Assembly: GCF_013112245.1 (NCBI RefSeq)
Contig: NZ_WVRN01000001.1
Location: forward strand, 872,501 to 936,500
Length of the DNA: 64,000 nt
Reading direction: 5' to 3'
Source of the DNA: Ruegeria sp. HKCCD4315
GTDB lineage: Bacteria; Pseudomonadota; Alphaproteobacteria; Rhodobacterales; Rhodobacteraceae
Every line of letters begins with the position of its first letter. The first letter of the stretch is position 1. This document shows positions 54,839 through 63,486 of the stretch, one piece after another. The translations under genes were made by a program, and so were the position numbers. Below the pieces are notes generated by a model that worked only from the letters and a program-made list of their open reading frames with translations, was not told where the DNA came from and searched no databases.

Positions 54839-56026
54839 ATGATCCCGTCCGTTCTGCCGACCTATAACCGTGCGCCCCTGACATTTGTGAAGGGCGAAGG
54901 CGCCTGGCTGACCGAGGCGGATGGCCGACGTTTCTTGGACCTCGGGGCGGGGATCGCAGTGAATGCGCTGGGCCACGCGCATCCGGCACTGGTGGCCGCA
55001 CTGACCGAACAGGCGCACGCCGTTTGGCATGTCTCGAACTTGTACAACATCCCACAGCAGCAGGCGCTGGCCGACAAACTGGTGGAACACACCTTTGCCG
55101 ATACGGTGTTCTTTACGAACTCGGGCACTGAATCCTGCGAGTTGGCCGTGAAAATGGCTCGTAAGTATTTCTACGACAAAGGTCAGCCCGAGCGGGTCGA
55201 GATCATAACCTTTGACGGCTCATTTCATGGCCGGTCCTCGGCTGGTATCGCCGCCGCTGGTTCTGAAAAGATGACCAAAGGCTTCGGCCCGTTGCTGCCC
55301 GGCTTCGTTCATCTTGCCTTCGGCGATCTTGACGGCGTCACCAACGCTATAACCGATAAAACCGCAGCGATCCTGATCGAGCCGGTTCAGGGCGAAGGCG
55401 GCATCCGCCCGGTGCCTGATGCTGAACTCAAAGCTCTGCGTCAAATTTGCGACGACAACGGTCTACTGTTGATCCTTGATGAGGTCCAATGTGGTGTTGG
55501 CCGTACCGGCAAGCTCTTTGCGCATGAATGGGCCGGGATCACTCCAGATATCATGATGGTCGCCAAAGGCATTGGCGGCGGTTTCCCTCTTGGCGCGGTG
55601 CTGGCAACCGAAGATGCCGCCTCGGGCATGACGGCTGGCACCCATGGCTCGACCTATGGCGGCAACCCGTTGGGCTGCGCTGTGGGCTGCGCTGTGATCG
55701 ATCAGGTCGCAACGCCTGCGTTCCTCGAAGGCGTAAACCGCAAGGCTGGTCTTCTGCGGCAAAAGCTCGAAGGCCTGATCGCCGACCACCCTGATGTGTT
55801 CGAAGAAGTTCGCGGCTCTGGCCTGATGCTTGGCCTCAAGTGCAAGGCACTCAATATCGATGTAGTGAATGCGGGGTATGACCACGAAGTCATTACTGTC
55901 CCTGCCGCCGACAACGTAATCCGTCTCCTGCCACCACTGACATTGACCGAGGATGACATCGCACAGGCCATGATCCGCCTCGACAAGGCCGCAATACAAA
56001 TCGAAACCCAGCTTGCAACGGCCTAA
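54839..56026 (+). CDS. argD: Acetylornithine aminotransferase
   Basis: ArgD makes N-acetylornithine in arginine biosynthesis (and may act in lysine biosynthesis). The 395-residue class III PLP enzyme starts MIPSVLPTYNRAPLTFVKGE after AAAAGGA at 7 bases; the frame is open further upstream but without support. Motifs are FLDLGAGIAVNALGHAHP, FTNSGTESCELAVKMARKY, FDGSFHGRSSAGIAAAGS, LDEVQCGVGRTGKLFAHE and the PLP lysine in MMVAKGIGGGFPLGA. It forms an operon with argF, separated by a hairpin-bearing repeat. The region upstream has a possible Arg leader peptide. Confidence 0.97.
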   Translation: MIPSVLPTYNRAPLTFVKGEGAWLTEADGRRFLDLGAGIAVNALGHAHPALVAALTEQAHAVWHVSNLYNIPQQQALADKLVEHTFADTVFFTNSGTESCELAVKMARKYFYDKGQPERVEIITFDGSFHGRSSAGIAAAGSEKMTKGFGPLLPGFVHLAFGDLDGVTNAITDKTAAILIEPVQGEGGIRPVPDAELKALRQICDDNGLLLILDEVQCGVGRTGKLFAHEWAGITPDIMMVAKGIGGGFPLGAVLATEDAASGMTAGTHGSTYGGNPLGCAVGCAVIDQVATPAFLEGVNRKAGLLRQKLEGLIADHPDVFEEVRGSGLMLGLKCKALNIDVVNAGYDHEVITVPAADNVIRLLPPLTLTEDDIAQAMIRLDKAAIQIETQLATA

Positions 56027-56027
56027 G

Positions 56028-56076
56028 CTTCATCTTTTCCCAAATACTCCGGGGGTGTGGGGGCTTGCCCCCACAC
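56028..56076 (-). repeat. Dispersed intergenic element, copy 3 (inverted) between argD and argF
   Basis: Read on the minus strand, a 10-bp perfect stem GTGTGGGGGC/GCCCCCACAC (56055-56076, loop of 2) is followed by CCCCGGAGTATTTGGG and AAAAGATGAAG, matching the cores at 14404-14433 and 42412-42433. It stands between the argD stop and the argF start, so on the plus strand it may partly terminate or stabilise the argD transcript. Confidence 0.75.
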
Positions 56077-56101
56077 GTCATCAGCCAAAAAGCGAAGTAA
56101 A

Positions 56102-57028
56102 ATGAACCATTTCCTCGACATCCATAAAACCGACGCCGCCGACCTGAGGGCCATGATTGATCAGGCAGGTGCAATGAAGCAGGCGCGTCTGGGTCGACCC
56201 AAGGCAGCACTTGATCAGGAACAACCTCTGAAAGACCGGATGGTCGCGTTGATCTTTGAAAAGCCTTCGACCCGGACGCGCGTATCCTTTGACGTTGGCG
56301 TGCGCCAGATGGGTGGGCAGACCATGGTGCTTTCGGGCAAGGACATGCAACTGGGCCATGGCGAGACGATTGCCGACACAGCCCGCGTGCTGTCCCGTTA
56401 TGTCGACATGATCATGATCAGGACCTTTGATGAAACGATCCTGACCGAGATGGCAGAATACTCGGACGTGCCGGTGATCAATGGCCTGACCGACCGCACG
56501 CATCCCTGCCAGATCATGGCCGACGTGCTGACGTTCGAAGAACATCGCGGCCCCATCGCAGGTAAAAAAGTGGTCTGGACCGGAGATGGGAATAACGTCT
56601 GCGCCTCGTTCCTGCACGCAGCGGGCCAGTTCGGGTTCGATCTGACGTTCACAGGTCCGGCGCAATTTGATCCCGAAGAAGAATTCATGGGTTTTGCCCG
56701 CCAGAAGGGCTCGCAAATCGTGGTGGAACGCGACCCGTTCAAAGCCGTTGAAGGGGCTGATCTTGTGGTCGCAGACACCTGGGTTTCCATGCATGATTCC
56801 CAATCGGCCAAAGAACGTCGCCACAACCTGCTGCGCCCCTATCAGGTCAACACGGAACTTATGTCCCACGCCAAACCGGATGCGTTGTTCATGCACTGCC
56901 TGCCCGCGCACCGTGAAGAAGAAGCTACGTCCGAGGTGATGGACGGCCCGAACTCCGTCATTTTCGATGAAGCAGAAAATCGTCTTCACGCGCAAAAAGC
57001 GGTCATGCGCTGGTGCCTCGGCGTTTAG
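56102..57028 (+). CDS. argF: Ornithine carbamoyltransferase
   Basis: ArgF makes citrulline from ornithine and carbamoyl phosphate. The 308-residue protein starts [18 protein letters not shown] and has the carbamoyl-phosphate motif STRTR in [33 protein letters not shown] (HPxQ) and the ornithine-loop [11 protein letters not shown]. Together with ArgD it covers two steps of arginine synthesis. Its end overlaps the stop of the convergent ferric-reductase-like gene by 4 bases. Confidence 0.97.
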   Translation: MNHFLDIHKTDAADLRAMIDQAGAMKQARLGRPKAALDQEQPLKDRMVALIFEKPSTRTRVSFDVGVRQMGGQTMVLSGKDMQLGHGETIADTARVLSRYVDMIMIRTFDETILTEMAEYSDVPVINGLTDRTHPCQIMADVLTFEEHRGPIAGKKVVWTGDGNNVCASFLHAAGQFGFDLTFTGPAQFDPEEEFMGFARQKGSQIVVERDPFKAVEGADLVVADTWVSMHDSQSAKERRHNLLRPYQVNTELMSHAKPDALFMHCLPAHREEEATSEVMDGPNSVIFDEAENRLHAQKAVMRWCLGV

Positions 57029-57627
57029 GCTCGTCGACGGATATCCCAAACCTTTAGCTTGGCGAGCGTCCGTACGCTCGCCAAGAGAACCAGAACGCAT
57101 AACGTGGTCTTGGTCATGATTTCCATTGTTCCCTCGATCAGCATCGCGTGAACAACGCTGCCGATAATTGTCACCATTGCTAGACCGGTATGGCTAAGTC
57201 GCCAAAGGCGAAACCGCAGGTTCAAACGTTGGCGCATGACACCCAAAAGAGCCGCTGCAAAAGCTGACCACAACGCGATGACACCCCAATTCGAAAACGG
57301 GGTGGCTGAAACAAAAAGCAAGGCGTCGACTACGTCTGGCGGGCTGGTAATCCATAGACCTCCCACATGGATCAATATGGCCACGATCAGGGCCAATCCA
57401 CACCGCCTGTGCCAATGGCGGCTGGACACAGGGGAAAGTCCAGGCAACCAGCGCCCGGCCAGCAGCGGTTGCAGCAGCAAAAGGCACATTCCGATAATGC
57501 CCGCAAATCCGGAGAGAATGTAGATCGGATCACGCCACGCCAGATAGGGGCTGTGGGCCGCTGCGATGACCGGGATTGCTAGGGCTGCACTCAACAGCAC
57601 CCAGATCAGGCTGCGCCTCAGCACCAC
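57025..57627 (-). CDS. Ferric-reductase-like transmembrane haem protein
   Basis: The 200-residue protein has about six membrane helices and the haem-binding histidine layout of the ferric-reductase-like (YedZ/MsrQ) family: [20 protein letters not shown] and [18 protein letters not shown], two His in each of two helices. It starts at GTG 57627, directly after the stop of the Tat-signal intradiol-like gene (TGA GTG GTG), so the two form one operon and are tightly coupled. The 3' end encodes a perfect 11-bp inverted repeat. It may pass electrons to its exported partner. Confidence 0.82.
   Translation of the reverse strand: MVLRRSLIWVLLSAALAIPVIAAAHSPYLAWRDPIYILSGFAGIIGMCLLLLQPLLAGRWLPGLSPVSSRHWHRRCGLALIVAILIHVGGLWITSPPDVVDALLFVSATPFSNWGVIALWSAFAAALLGVMRQRLNLRFRLWRLSHTGLAMVTIIGSVVHAMLIEGTMEIMTKTTLCVLVLLASVRTLAKLKVWDIRRRA
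57058..57085. terminator. Perfect 11-bp inverted repeat inside the 3' end of the ferric-reductase-like gene
   Basis: CTTGGCGAGCG and CGCTCGCCAAG are separated by 6 bases, inside coding sequence, 30-57 bases past the argF stop on the opposite strand. There is no T-run, so a Rho-aided or RNA-stabilising role for argF mRNA is possible, not shown. Confidence 0.35.
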
Positions 57628-58116
57628 TCAGAGAGGCTGCAATACAAAATGCGCGGCGAGCGTCTTGTCCTTTGCGCTCGACATCACAGGGCGCAGGAAA
57701 ACGGTCTCGAACTCCCCGCTGTCATAGGCCAAATGCCCGTGAGGTTGACCGAAGGCGGGCACGATTTGCGGCATCTCCAGCCGAAACTCACCCTTCGCAT
57801 CCGTCAACGTCGCGCCATGGCTGTGCGGATCGCGTTCGTGCCCCTCGGTCGTGTGCGCCCAGATCTGAATGCGCTGGCCGGGCAGGGGAGCTCCGTCGCC
57901 TGCACGCCGCACCGTGCCGGTCATCCAGAACCCACCGCCACCGATCCGGTTCACAATAGGTGCTCCGGGACGGTAATTGTTCGATCCACCCCGCATCGAC
58001 GGCGTTGGTGCAAGCCCGCTCGCACGTGCCGGTAACAAAAGCCCCGAGGCCCCAGTTGCCACAACAGCGGCACCTTGGGTGATCAGTAAACGACGGGAGA
58101 GCAACGCGTCAGCCAT
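57628..58116 (-). CDS. Tat-exported intradiol-dioxygenase-like protein
   Basis: The 162-residue precursor starts MADALLSRRLLITQGAAVV, a Tat signal (SRRxLIxxx) ending near LLLPARA. The rest resembles the intradiol ring-cleavage dioxygenase fold (TGTVRRAGDGAPLPGQRIQI with WAHTTEGHERDPHSHG). The two His ligands seem to be kept as QPHGHL near the C-terminus, but the two tyrosine ligands of true protocatechuate/catechol dioxygenases are not evident (GEFRLEMP has Phe where GxYxF has Tyr). It is therefore probably a periplasmic relative with altered chemistry. It is coupled to a haem membrane protein. Confidence 0.8.
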   Translation of the reverse strand: MADALLSRRLLITQGAAVVATGASGLLLPARASGLAPTPSMRGGSNNYRPGAPIVNRIGGGGFWMTGTVRRAGDGAPLPGQRIQIWAHTTEGHERDPHSHGATLTDAKGEFRLEMPQIVPAFGQPHGHLAYDSGEFETVFLRPVMSSAKDKTLAAHFVLQPL

Positions 58117-58326
58117 TGAGAAACCTCCAATCCGCGACCCCTTACGGTCCGATATCGATACTCAAGATAGCATGGTTCCGGTGGATTCCGAGGCACACCG
58201 GATCACAAAATCTTACTCTCACGGTTCTGTGAGGCGGACAGGGGAGGCGGCACCGAATCTTTTTGACGTTTCGTTTTACAAGGTGCGATGCTTACGGACA
58301 TTGTGTTTGAAACGAAAGGTCGTGCC
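58117..58326. other. Divergent intergenic region (intradiol-like / PhyH)
   Basis: No gene is seen. A short CTCAC/GTGAG hairpin (58218-58233, loop of 6) lies in the middle. A TTGACG hexamer (58263-58268) could serve the PhyH gene, but there is no good -10 at the right distance. Confidence 0.4.
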
Positions 58327-59160
58327 ATGACACAAGCGGATCAGGTCTCAGCCGAGGATATAGCTGCATTCCGACACGACGGTGCAGTTATTCTGAGGTC
58401 CAAATTCTCGCGCGACTGGCTGTCGTTGTTGCGTGAAGGCATCGACGCCGACCTTGAAAATCCGACTAACAATTTCACGCGCCATACCAAGGACCCCAAT
58501 GCCCCCGGCTATTTCGAGGATTACTGGGCCTGGAACAAGATCCCCCAATTCACCGAGTTCGTGCGCAACTCACCTTGCGCGTCACTTGCTGCCGGGTTGC
58601 TCGGCGCACCGTCCATCAACCTTGTTATGGACAACTGGTTCCTTCGTGAAGCCGGATCAACATCGCGCCCGCCGTTTCATCAGGATTTGTCCTATTTCGA
58701 TTTCGAAGGCACTATGTGCGTGCTGTGGTTGCCGCTGGAGCCGGTGACGAAGGAAAACGGCATCGCATTCGTCAAAGGTTCGCACCTGTGGAACAAGCTG
58801 TTCATGCGGGTGCGCTTTGCTGATGGGCATCCAAGTTATGAACCGACTGAGGTTGCCGGGCAAACCTATCACCCGCCACCTGATGTAAACGCGGACCCCG
58901 ATGCGTATGACCTGTTGCAATGGGATCTGGAGCTTGGGGACTGCATCTTTTTCGATATGCGAACCTTGCATGGCGGGCTATCGGCAACGACCCCGACGGA
59001 AACGGTTCGCCGTTTTACCCTCCGCATGACCGCTCCGGATGGCGTCATTCGATACCGCGGCGACTGGGCCAAGGGCGAGCGTGCGCAGTTCGAGGCCGCT
59101 GGATATGGCGAAGGGGATCGGATCGACGGCGCATTCTTCCCTCAACTTTGGCCAAGATAA
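58327..59160 (+). CDS. Phytanoyl-CoA dioxygenase family protein
   Basis: The 277-residue protein is a non-haem Fe(II)/2-oxoglutarate dioxygenase-like protein. Iron ligands are His118 and Asp120 in PPFHQDLSYFD and the distal His215 in RTLHGGLSATT, followed by an Arg (RRFTLRM) that can bind 2-oxoglutarate. The start ATG follows AAAGG by 8 bases. The substrate is unknown; PhyH-type bacterial enzymes act on diverse metabolites. It is monocistronic between the divergent Tat gene and the pirin gene. Confidence 0.9.
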   Translation: MTQADQVSAEDIAAFRHDGAVILRSKFSRDWLSLLREGIDADLENPTNNFTRHTKDPNAPGYFEDYWAWNKIPQFTEFVRNSPCASLAAGLLGAPSINLVMDNWFLREAGSTSRPPFHQDLSYFDFEGTMCVLWLPLEPVTKENGIAFVKGSHLWNKLFMRVRFADGHPSYEPTEVAGQTYHPPPDVNADPDAYDLLQWDLELGDCIFFDMRTLHGGLSATTPTETVRRFTLRMTAPDGVIRYRGDWAKGERAQFEAAGYGEGDRIDGAFFPQLWPR

Positions 59161-59281
59161 GGACGCTCGTTTCGCACCCAGTATGTGCGAAGATGCACTT
59201 TATCAGGACGTGGTTAGGGTTATCTCTGTTATCAGCGAACGATGTGCCAGCCCGGCCATCTGAGATTTAGGGAGAAAAGGA

Positions 59282-60244
59282 ATGAGTTGGAACCCGACCC
59301 ACAATCCAGATTGCGTCTCGGAAAATCCGGCGCTGGATACGTTGATTATTCCGCGCGCCCGAGATCTGGGAGGTTTCGAGGTGCGCCGCGCTTTGCCTTC
59401 GGTCCAACGGCAATTGGTGGGCCCGTTCATCTTCTTCGATCAAATGGGTCCGGCTGAATTCATCACCGAAGGTGGCATAGACGTGCGGCCCCACCCGCAT
59501 ATCGGGTTGGGCACGGTCACGTACCTCTATCAGGGCGAGTTTGAGCACCGCGATAGCCTTGGCACCCACCAGATGATCTATCCGGGTGAGGTCAACTGGA
59601 TGGTAGCAGGGCGCGGCGTGACCCATTCCGAACGCACCAGCGATGAAACTCGTAGTAAGAAACACAGTCTGTTTGGCATCCAGACCTGGATCGCCTTGCC
59701 CGAAGCGCATGAGGACATGGCGCCCGACTTTGAGCACCACAAACAAGGCGCGCTGCCGCACATTCAGGATGCGGGTGTCAGCGCGCGGCTAATCCTGGGC
59801 TCAGCCTATGGTGAGTCCAGCCCGGTCACCATGCTGTCTGAGACGTTCTATCTGGATGTACAGCTTGAGCCCGGCGCGTCCTTCCCGCTGCCAGACGATC
59901 ACGAGGATCGCGGTGTCTATGTGACGCAGGGTTCAGTCGAGATCGCGGGCGACACGTTTGACGAAGGCCGCATGATGGTGTTCCGCCCCGGAGACAAACT
60001 GTCGGTCAAGGCGGGCCCTTTGGGGGCGCGGCTGATGCTGCTGGGCGGCGCGACACTGAACGAAGACCGTTATATCTGGTGGAACTTCGTTTCGTCTTCG
60101 AAAGAAAAGATCGAAACCGCAACGCGTGAGTGGAAAAGCGCCGATTGGGCCAATGGTGCCTTTCATCTTCCGCCCGGTGACGACCAGGAATTTATTCCGA
60201 TTTCTGAGGAACTTGAGCGAACCAAGCCACGTCTGGCGCGATAA
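59282..60244 (+). CDS. Pirin family protein
   Basis: The 320-residue bicupin starts MSWNPTHNPDCVSENPALD after AAAAGGA. The N-terminal cupin carries the metal motif HPHIGLGTVTYLYQGEFEHR and the signature GRGVTHSERT. The C-terminal pirin domain begins near residue 185. Bacterial pirins can act as quercetin-2,3-dioxygenase or as regulators; which applies here is unknown. It follows the PhyH gene by 121 bases on the same strand. Confidence 0.95.
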   Translation: MSWNPTHNPDCVSENPALDTLIIPRARDLGGFEVRRALPSVQRQLVGPFIFFDQMGPAEFITEGGIDVRPHPHIGLGTVTYLYQGEFEHRDSLGTHQMIYPGEVNWMVAGRGVTHSERTSDETRSKKHSLFGIQTWIALPEAHEDMAPDFEHHKQGALPHIQDAGVSARLILGSAYGESSPVTMLSETFYLDVQLEPGASFPLPDDHEDRGVYVTQGSVEIAGDTFDEGRMMVFRPGDKLSVKAGPLGARLMLLGGATLNEDRYIWWNFVSSSKEKIETATREWKSADWANGAFHLPPGDDQEFIPISEELERTKPRLAR

Positions 60245-60321
60245 CGGGCCGTCCCTAGTGGGGCGGGGTTGTGTAACCGACGGTTTGCGGTGATCCTTTC
60301 AGGTATTTCTGAGGGGGTATT

Positions 60322-61296
60322 ATGAAAGTTGTTATTGCGGGTGCAGGCAGTATTGGCTGTTATTGCGGAGCACTGTTGGCCCGAGCGGGCCGTTCCGTCA
60401 CCTTACTGGGCCGTGCGTATGTGCTGGATCCGATCCGCGAAAACGGGTTGACGGTCACGGATTTTGGCGGGCTCGATTATACCGCACCAGCAGGGTCGTT
60501 GGCTCTCAGCCAGGATCCAACCTGTCTGGGGCATGCGGAACTGATCATCGTTACCGTGAAATCGGGGGCTACGGCGGATATCGCCGACCAGATCAGCACC
60601 GAGGCTTTGCCAGACGTGCCGGTTCTGTCCTGGCAGAACGGGATCGAAAACGCAGCGACCTTGCGCGCAACCCTGCCCGGGCGTGATGTGCGCGCCGGAA
60701 TGGTGCCTTTCAACGTTGTGCCAAATGGCCCTGGCACCTATCACCGGGCGACATCGGGCGAGATTGTTATTGAAAGCGGTCCGGGCGATCTGGCGTCCCG
60801 CCTCAGCAGCCCGGATCTGCCTGTTTTGGCGAGCGACCAGATCGAAGCCGTGCAATGGGGCAAGTTGCTGATCAACCTGAACAACGCGCTGAATGCGTTG
60901 TCAGGCCTTACGATTGTGGATCAACTGACAAACCGCGACTGGCGCATCCTCGTTGCAGATCAGATGGCAGAAGCGCTTTCCGTTCTAAAAGCAGCGGGGC
61001 ACCCTGTGGCCTCTACCACGCCGCTTCCCGCCTGGATGACCCCGCATATCCTGCGGCTGCCGACGCCCTTATTCACCCGCATTGCGGCCAGGATGCTGAC
61101 CATTGATCCCAGCGCCCGAACCTCGATGGCCTACGATTTGATGGCTGAACGGCAAACGGAAATCGATAGCTTGCAAGGTCATATCATACGACTGGGTCGA
61201 GAAACCGGCGTGCCGACACCCATCTGCACGCAAGTGTCTGATCTGATCAAACACGCGCCCGATCATCCGTTGACGCCGGATCAGATCAGGCTGTAA
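60322..61296 (+). CDS. 2-dehydropantoate 2-reductase (ketopantoate reductase) family
   Basis: The 324-residue protein begins MKVVIAGAGSIGCYCGALLA, a Rossmann dinucleotide motif, and shows VTVKSGATADIADQI and NGIENAATLRATL of PanE/ApbA. The C-terminal helical domain has GKLLINLNNALNAL, containing the catalytic Lys region. True PanE makes pantoate for CoA; several paralogues act on other oxoacids, so the pan gene name is not given. Its stop codon lies in a hairpin shared with the convergent PiT stop. Confidence 0.88.
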   Translation: MKVVIAGAGSIGCYCGALLARAGRSVTLLGRAYVLDPIRENGLTVTDFGGLDYTAPAGSLALSQDPTCLGHAELIIVTVKSGATADIADQISTEALPDVPVLSWQNGIENAATLRATLPGRDVRAGMVPFNVVPNGPGTYHRATSGEIVIESGPGDLASRLSSPDLPVLASDQIEAVQWGKLLINLNNALNALSGLTIVDQLTNRDWRILVADQMAEALSVLKAAGHPVASTTPLPAWMTPHILRLPTPLFTRIAARMLTIDPSARTSMAYDLMAERQTEIDSLQGHIIRLGRETGVPTPICTQVSDLIKHAPDHPLTPDQIRL

Positions 61297-61309
61297 CCAC
61301 TCCGGTTAC
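61293..61309. terminator. Short hairpin holding both convergent stop codons
   Basis: GTAACC and GGTTAC (61293-61298 and 61304-61309) make a perfect 6-bp stem with a 5-base loop. The panE-like TAA (61294-61296) is in one arm and the pit TAA (61306-61308, minus strand) in the other. A weak bidirectional terminator is possible; the T content is low. Confidence 0.4.
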
Positions 61310-62784
61310 ACGAAGGCAGTCAACATCCAATAGATAACGGCCGACATGGTTGCAGCAGCAGGTACGGTGATCACCCATGCCGCCACAATGGTCATGAAGT
61401 GTGAGCGTCGTACCAGCTTGCGACGACGGTACTCCTCTGGGGCCAGACTTTGGGTCGCTGCACGTTGAAAACTGACTTGCTTGCGCCGCCGTTCAGAGTG
61501 CCATTCACGGTAAAAGCCGACGCCAAAGACCGCACCCACTGCAATATGTGTTGAGCTGACCGGAAGGCCAAGCCAGCTGGCTACGATCACGGTAATCGCT
61601 GCCGAAAGGGCAACGCAGAAGGCTCGCATGGGGTTCAGCTTGGTGATCTGGCTGCCGACCATACGGATGAGCTTGGGGCCGAACAGGAACAGGCCGAACG
61701 AAATGCCAAACGCGCCGATGATCATCACCCAAAGCGGGATTGTAACTTTTGAAGCGAAATCTCCGAATTCCGCCGCGTGCACAATCGCAGCCAAAGGACC
61801 GACCGCGTTGGCCACGTCATTGGCACCATGGGCGAAACTCAGGAACGTGGCCGAAATGATCAGAGGCAGGCCAAAGAGGGTTTTCAGCGATCGTGTCCGG
61901 TTTTCAAGACCTTCGGACTTGCGCCGCACCCAAGGTACGGCGGCGGACCAGGCCAGCAGACCCGCGCCGAAGCCGATCACAAGAGCCATCTCAAGTTCGA
62001 TTTTCACGATGCGTTTCAGACCTTTGACCGCGAGGTAGGTTGCAAAAGCCCCTGCCATCATCGCCACAAGAATAGGCACCCATTTTCGGGCAGCTGCAAT
62101 CTTGTCGTCCTGATACTGGATCTTGGCCTTGATGAGCGCCAGAAAACACGCGGCAATCACACCGCCCAGCACGGGCGAGATCACCCAACTGGCTGCAATC
62201 GCGCTCATCGTGCCCCAGCTGACTGCGCTCAGCCCCGCAGCTGCGACTCCGGCCCCCATAACCCCGCCGACAACCGAGTGCGTGGTCGATACCGGCGCAC
62301 CGACCCAGGTCGCCAGATTGACCCACATGGCTGAAGAAATCAGAGCCGCCATCATGGCCCAGATGAACACATTGCTGTTCTGAACCGAAGTAGGGTCGAT
62401 AATGCCCTTCGAGATGGTCGAGACCACATCGCCACCTGCCAGCAACGCGCCCGCGCTTTCGGCAATGGCGGCAATCACAATGGCCCCGCCCATGGTCAGC
62501 GCGTTTGCACCAACTGCCGGGCCCATGTTGTTGGCCACATCATTGGCGCCGATATTGATCGCCATATAGGCCCCGAAAGCGGCAGCAGCCACCACGATAT
62601 AGCTGCCCTCTGCTTGGCCAAACAGAACGGCTGCCAGCAGTCCTGCAACGACCATGAACGCCAACGCGATGCCGGGTGCTAGCATGGGGCGCGACACGTG
62701 TATGCTGGCGTTTTCAACGCGAGAAATGCGATGCAGATCGGTATCTAGCGCCTGCCAGCGTGGTTTTGGGTTTGTATCAGACAT
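61306..62784 (-). CDS. Inorganic phosphate transporter, PiT family
   Basis: The 492-residue membrane protein (10-12 helices) belongs to the PiT family of phosphate/H+ (or metal-phosphate) symporters. The repeated PiT signature GANDVANNMGPAVGA appears in the N-terminal half and GANDVANAVGPLAA in the C-terminal half, with SSTHIAVGAVFGVGF and STTHSVVGGVMGA. The central cytoplasmic loop (about residues 205-260) is typical. No PhoU-like (DUF47) gene is adjacent, unlike many bacterial pit operons. Confidence 0.95.
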   Translation of the reverse strand: MSDTNPKPRWQALDTDLHRISRVENASIHVSRPMLAPGIALAFMVVAGLLAAVLFGQAEGSYIVVAAAAFGAYMAINIGANDVANNMGPAVGANALTMGGAIVIAAIAESAGALLAGGDVVSTISKGIIDPTSVQNSNVFIWAMMAALISSAMWVNLATWVGAPVSTTHSVVGGVMGAGVAAAGLSAVSWGTMSAIAASWVISPVLGGVIAACFLALIKAKIQYQDDKIAAARKWVPILVAMMAGAFATYLAVKGLKRIVKIELEMALVIGFGAGLLAWSAAVPWVRRKSEGLENRTRSLKTLFGLPLIISATFLSFAHGANDVANAVGPLAAIVHAAEFGDFASKVTIPLWVMIIGAFGISFGLFLFGPKLIRMVGSQITKLNPMRAFCVALSAAITVIVASWLGLPVSSTHIAVGAVFGVGFYREWHSERRRKQVSFQRAATQSLAPEEYRRRKLVRRSHFMTIVAAWVITVPAAATMSAVIYWMLTAFV

Positions 62785-62873
62785 GGGCTTGATCAGTTTT
62801 TCAAAGACCGCCCGCAGCTAACGGTTCGCTATTGCAAGAGCAAGCCACGTGTCATGAAATTGTTGTGTAAACG

Positions 62874-63350
62874 TTACATTTTGCGCAACAACGCCCGCAA
62901 CTCAGGTTCCTGCACGTGCGAAGCCGCCTCAGCCGGGGAAAACCATTTGCGTGTTCGCTGATGAGCTTCGGGGAAATCTTCGACCAGCTTGCTGACAGCA
63001 ATCCGGTAGACACTGGTCAGCACCGGCTGAGCAGACCCGTCCTTGAGGATTTTGTCATAGGTAAAGTGGCCTACCGGCGTCTTATCAACGGTTTCCGCGC
63101 GCACTCCGGCCTCTTCCCAAGCTTCCTGCAGTGCTGTTTCAGCCCCGTCCAGACCGTCGATGGGCCAACCTTTCGGAATGATCCAGCGACCTGTGTCACG
63201 GCTTGTGATCAACAGAACTTCGTCCTGGCCTTTCTTCTTTCGGGTGCATAGGGCCGCGAACTGCACCCGCCGAGGGCGCAGGATCAGAGGTCTGCCGACC
63301 TCTTCCCATAGATTTCCCAGTTTTGAGCCCATTAGAAGCGGTTTACCCAT
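62874..63350 (-). CDS. Nudix hydrolase, PKGW type (paralogue of the one at 26291)
   Basis: The 158-residue protein has LLITSRDTGRWIIPKGW, then ETALQEAWEEAGVRAETVDK, the same PKGW/Nudix-box arrangement as the protein at 26291-26752, including Gln in place of the box Arg. The region from LLIT to EEAGV is nearly identical in the two, so they are recent or well-conserved paralogues. It is monocistronic, between pit and hrpB. The substrate is unknown. Confidence 0.9.
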   Translation of the reverse strand: MGKPLLMGSKLGNLWEEVGRPLILRPRRVQFAALCTRKKKGQDEVLLITSRDTGRWIIPKGWPIDGLDGAETALQEAWEEAGVRAETVDKTPVGHFTYDKILKDGSAQPVLTSVYRIAVSKLVEDFPEAHQRTRKWFSPAEAASHVQEPELRALLRKM

Positions 63351-63486
63351 ATGCTGTCATCGGAATTGAAGGGACGTAACAGTGGAAATGTTGAATTTCA
63401 ATTAAATCTTCAGGAATTCTCAGTTCGCGAGCGGTTTTAGGGGCGGATTGCGGAAGTACTGTGTGTTTTGAGCTTTTGGGGCGAGT

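Noticed and set aside
60292..60321. TGATCC upstream of the panE-like gene as an RpoE promoter.
   Set aside because: The TAAGA-like partner would fall at or inside the ATG, leaving no leader.
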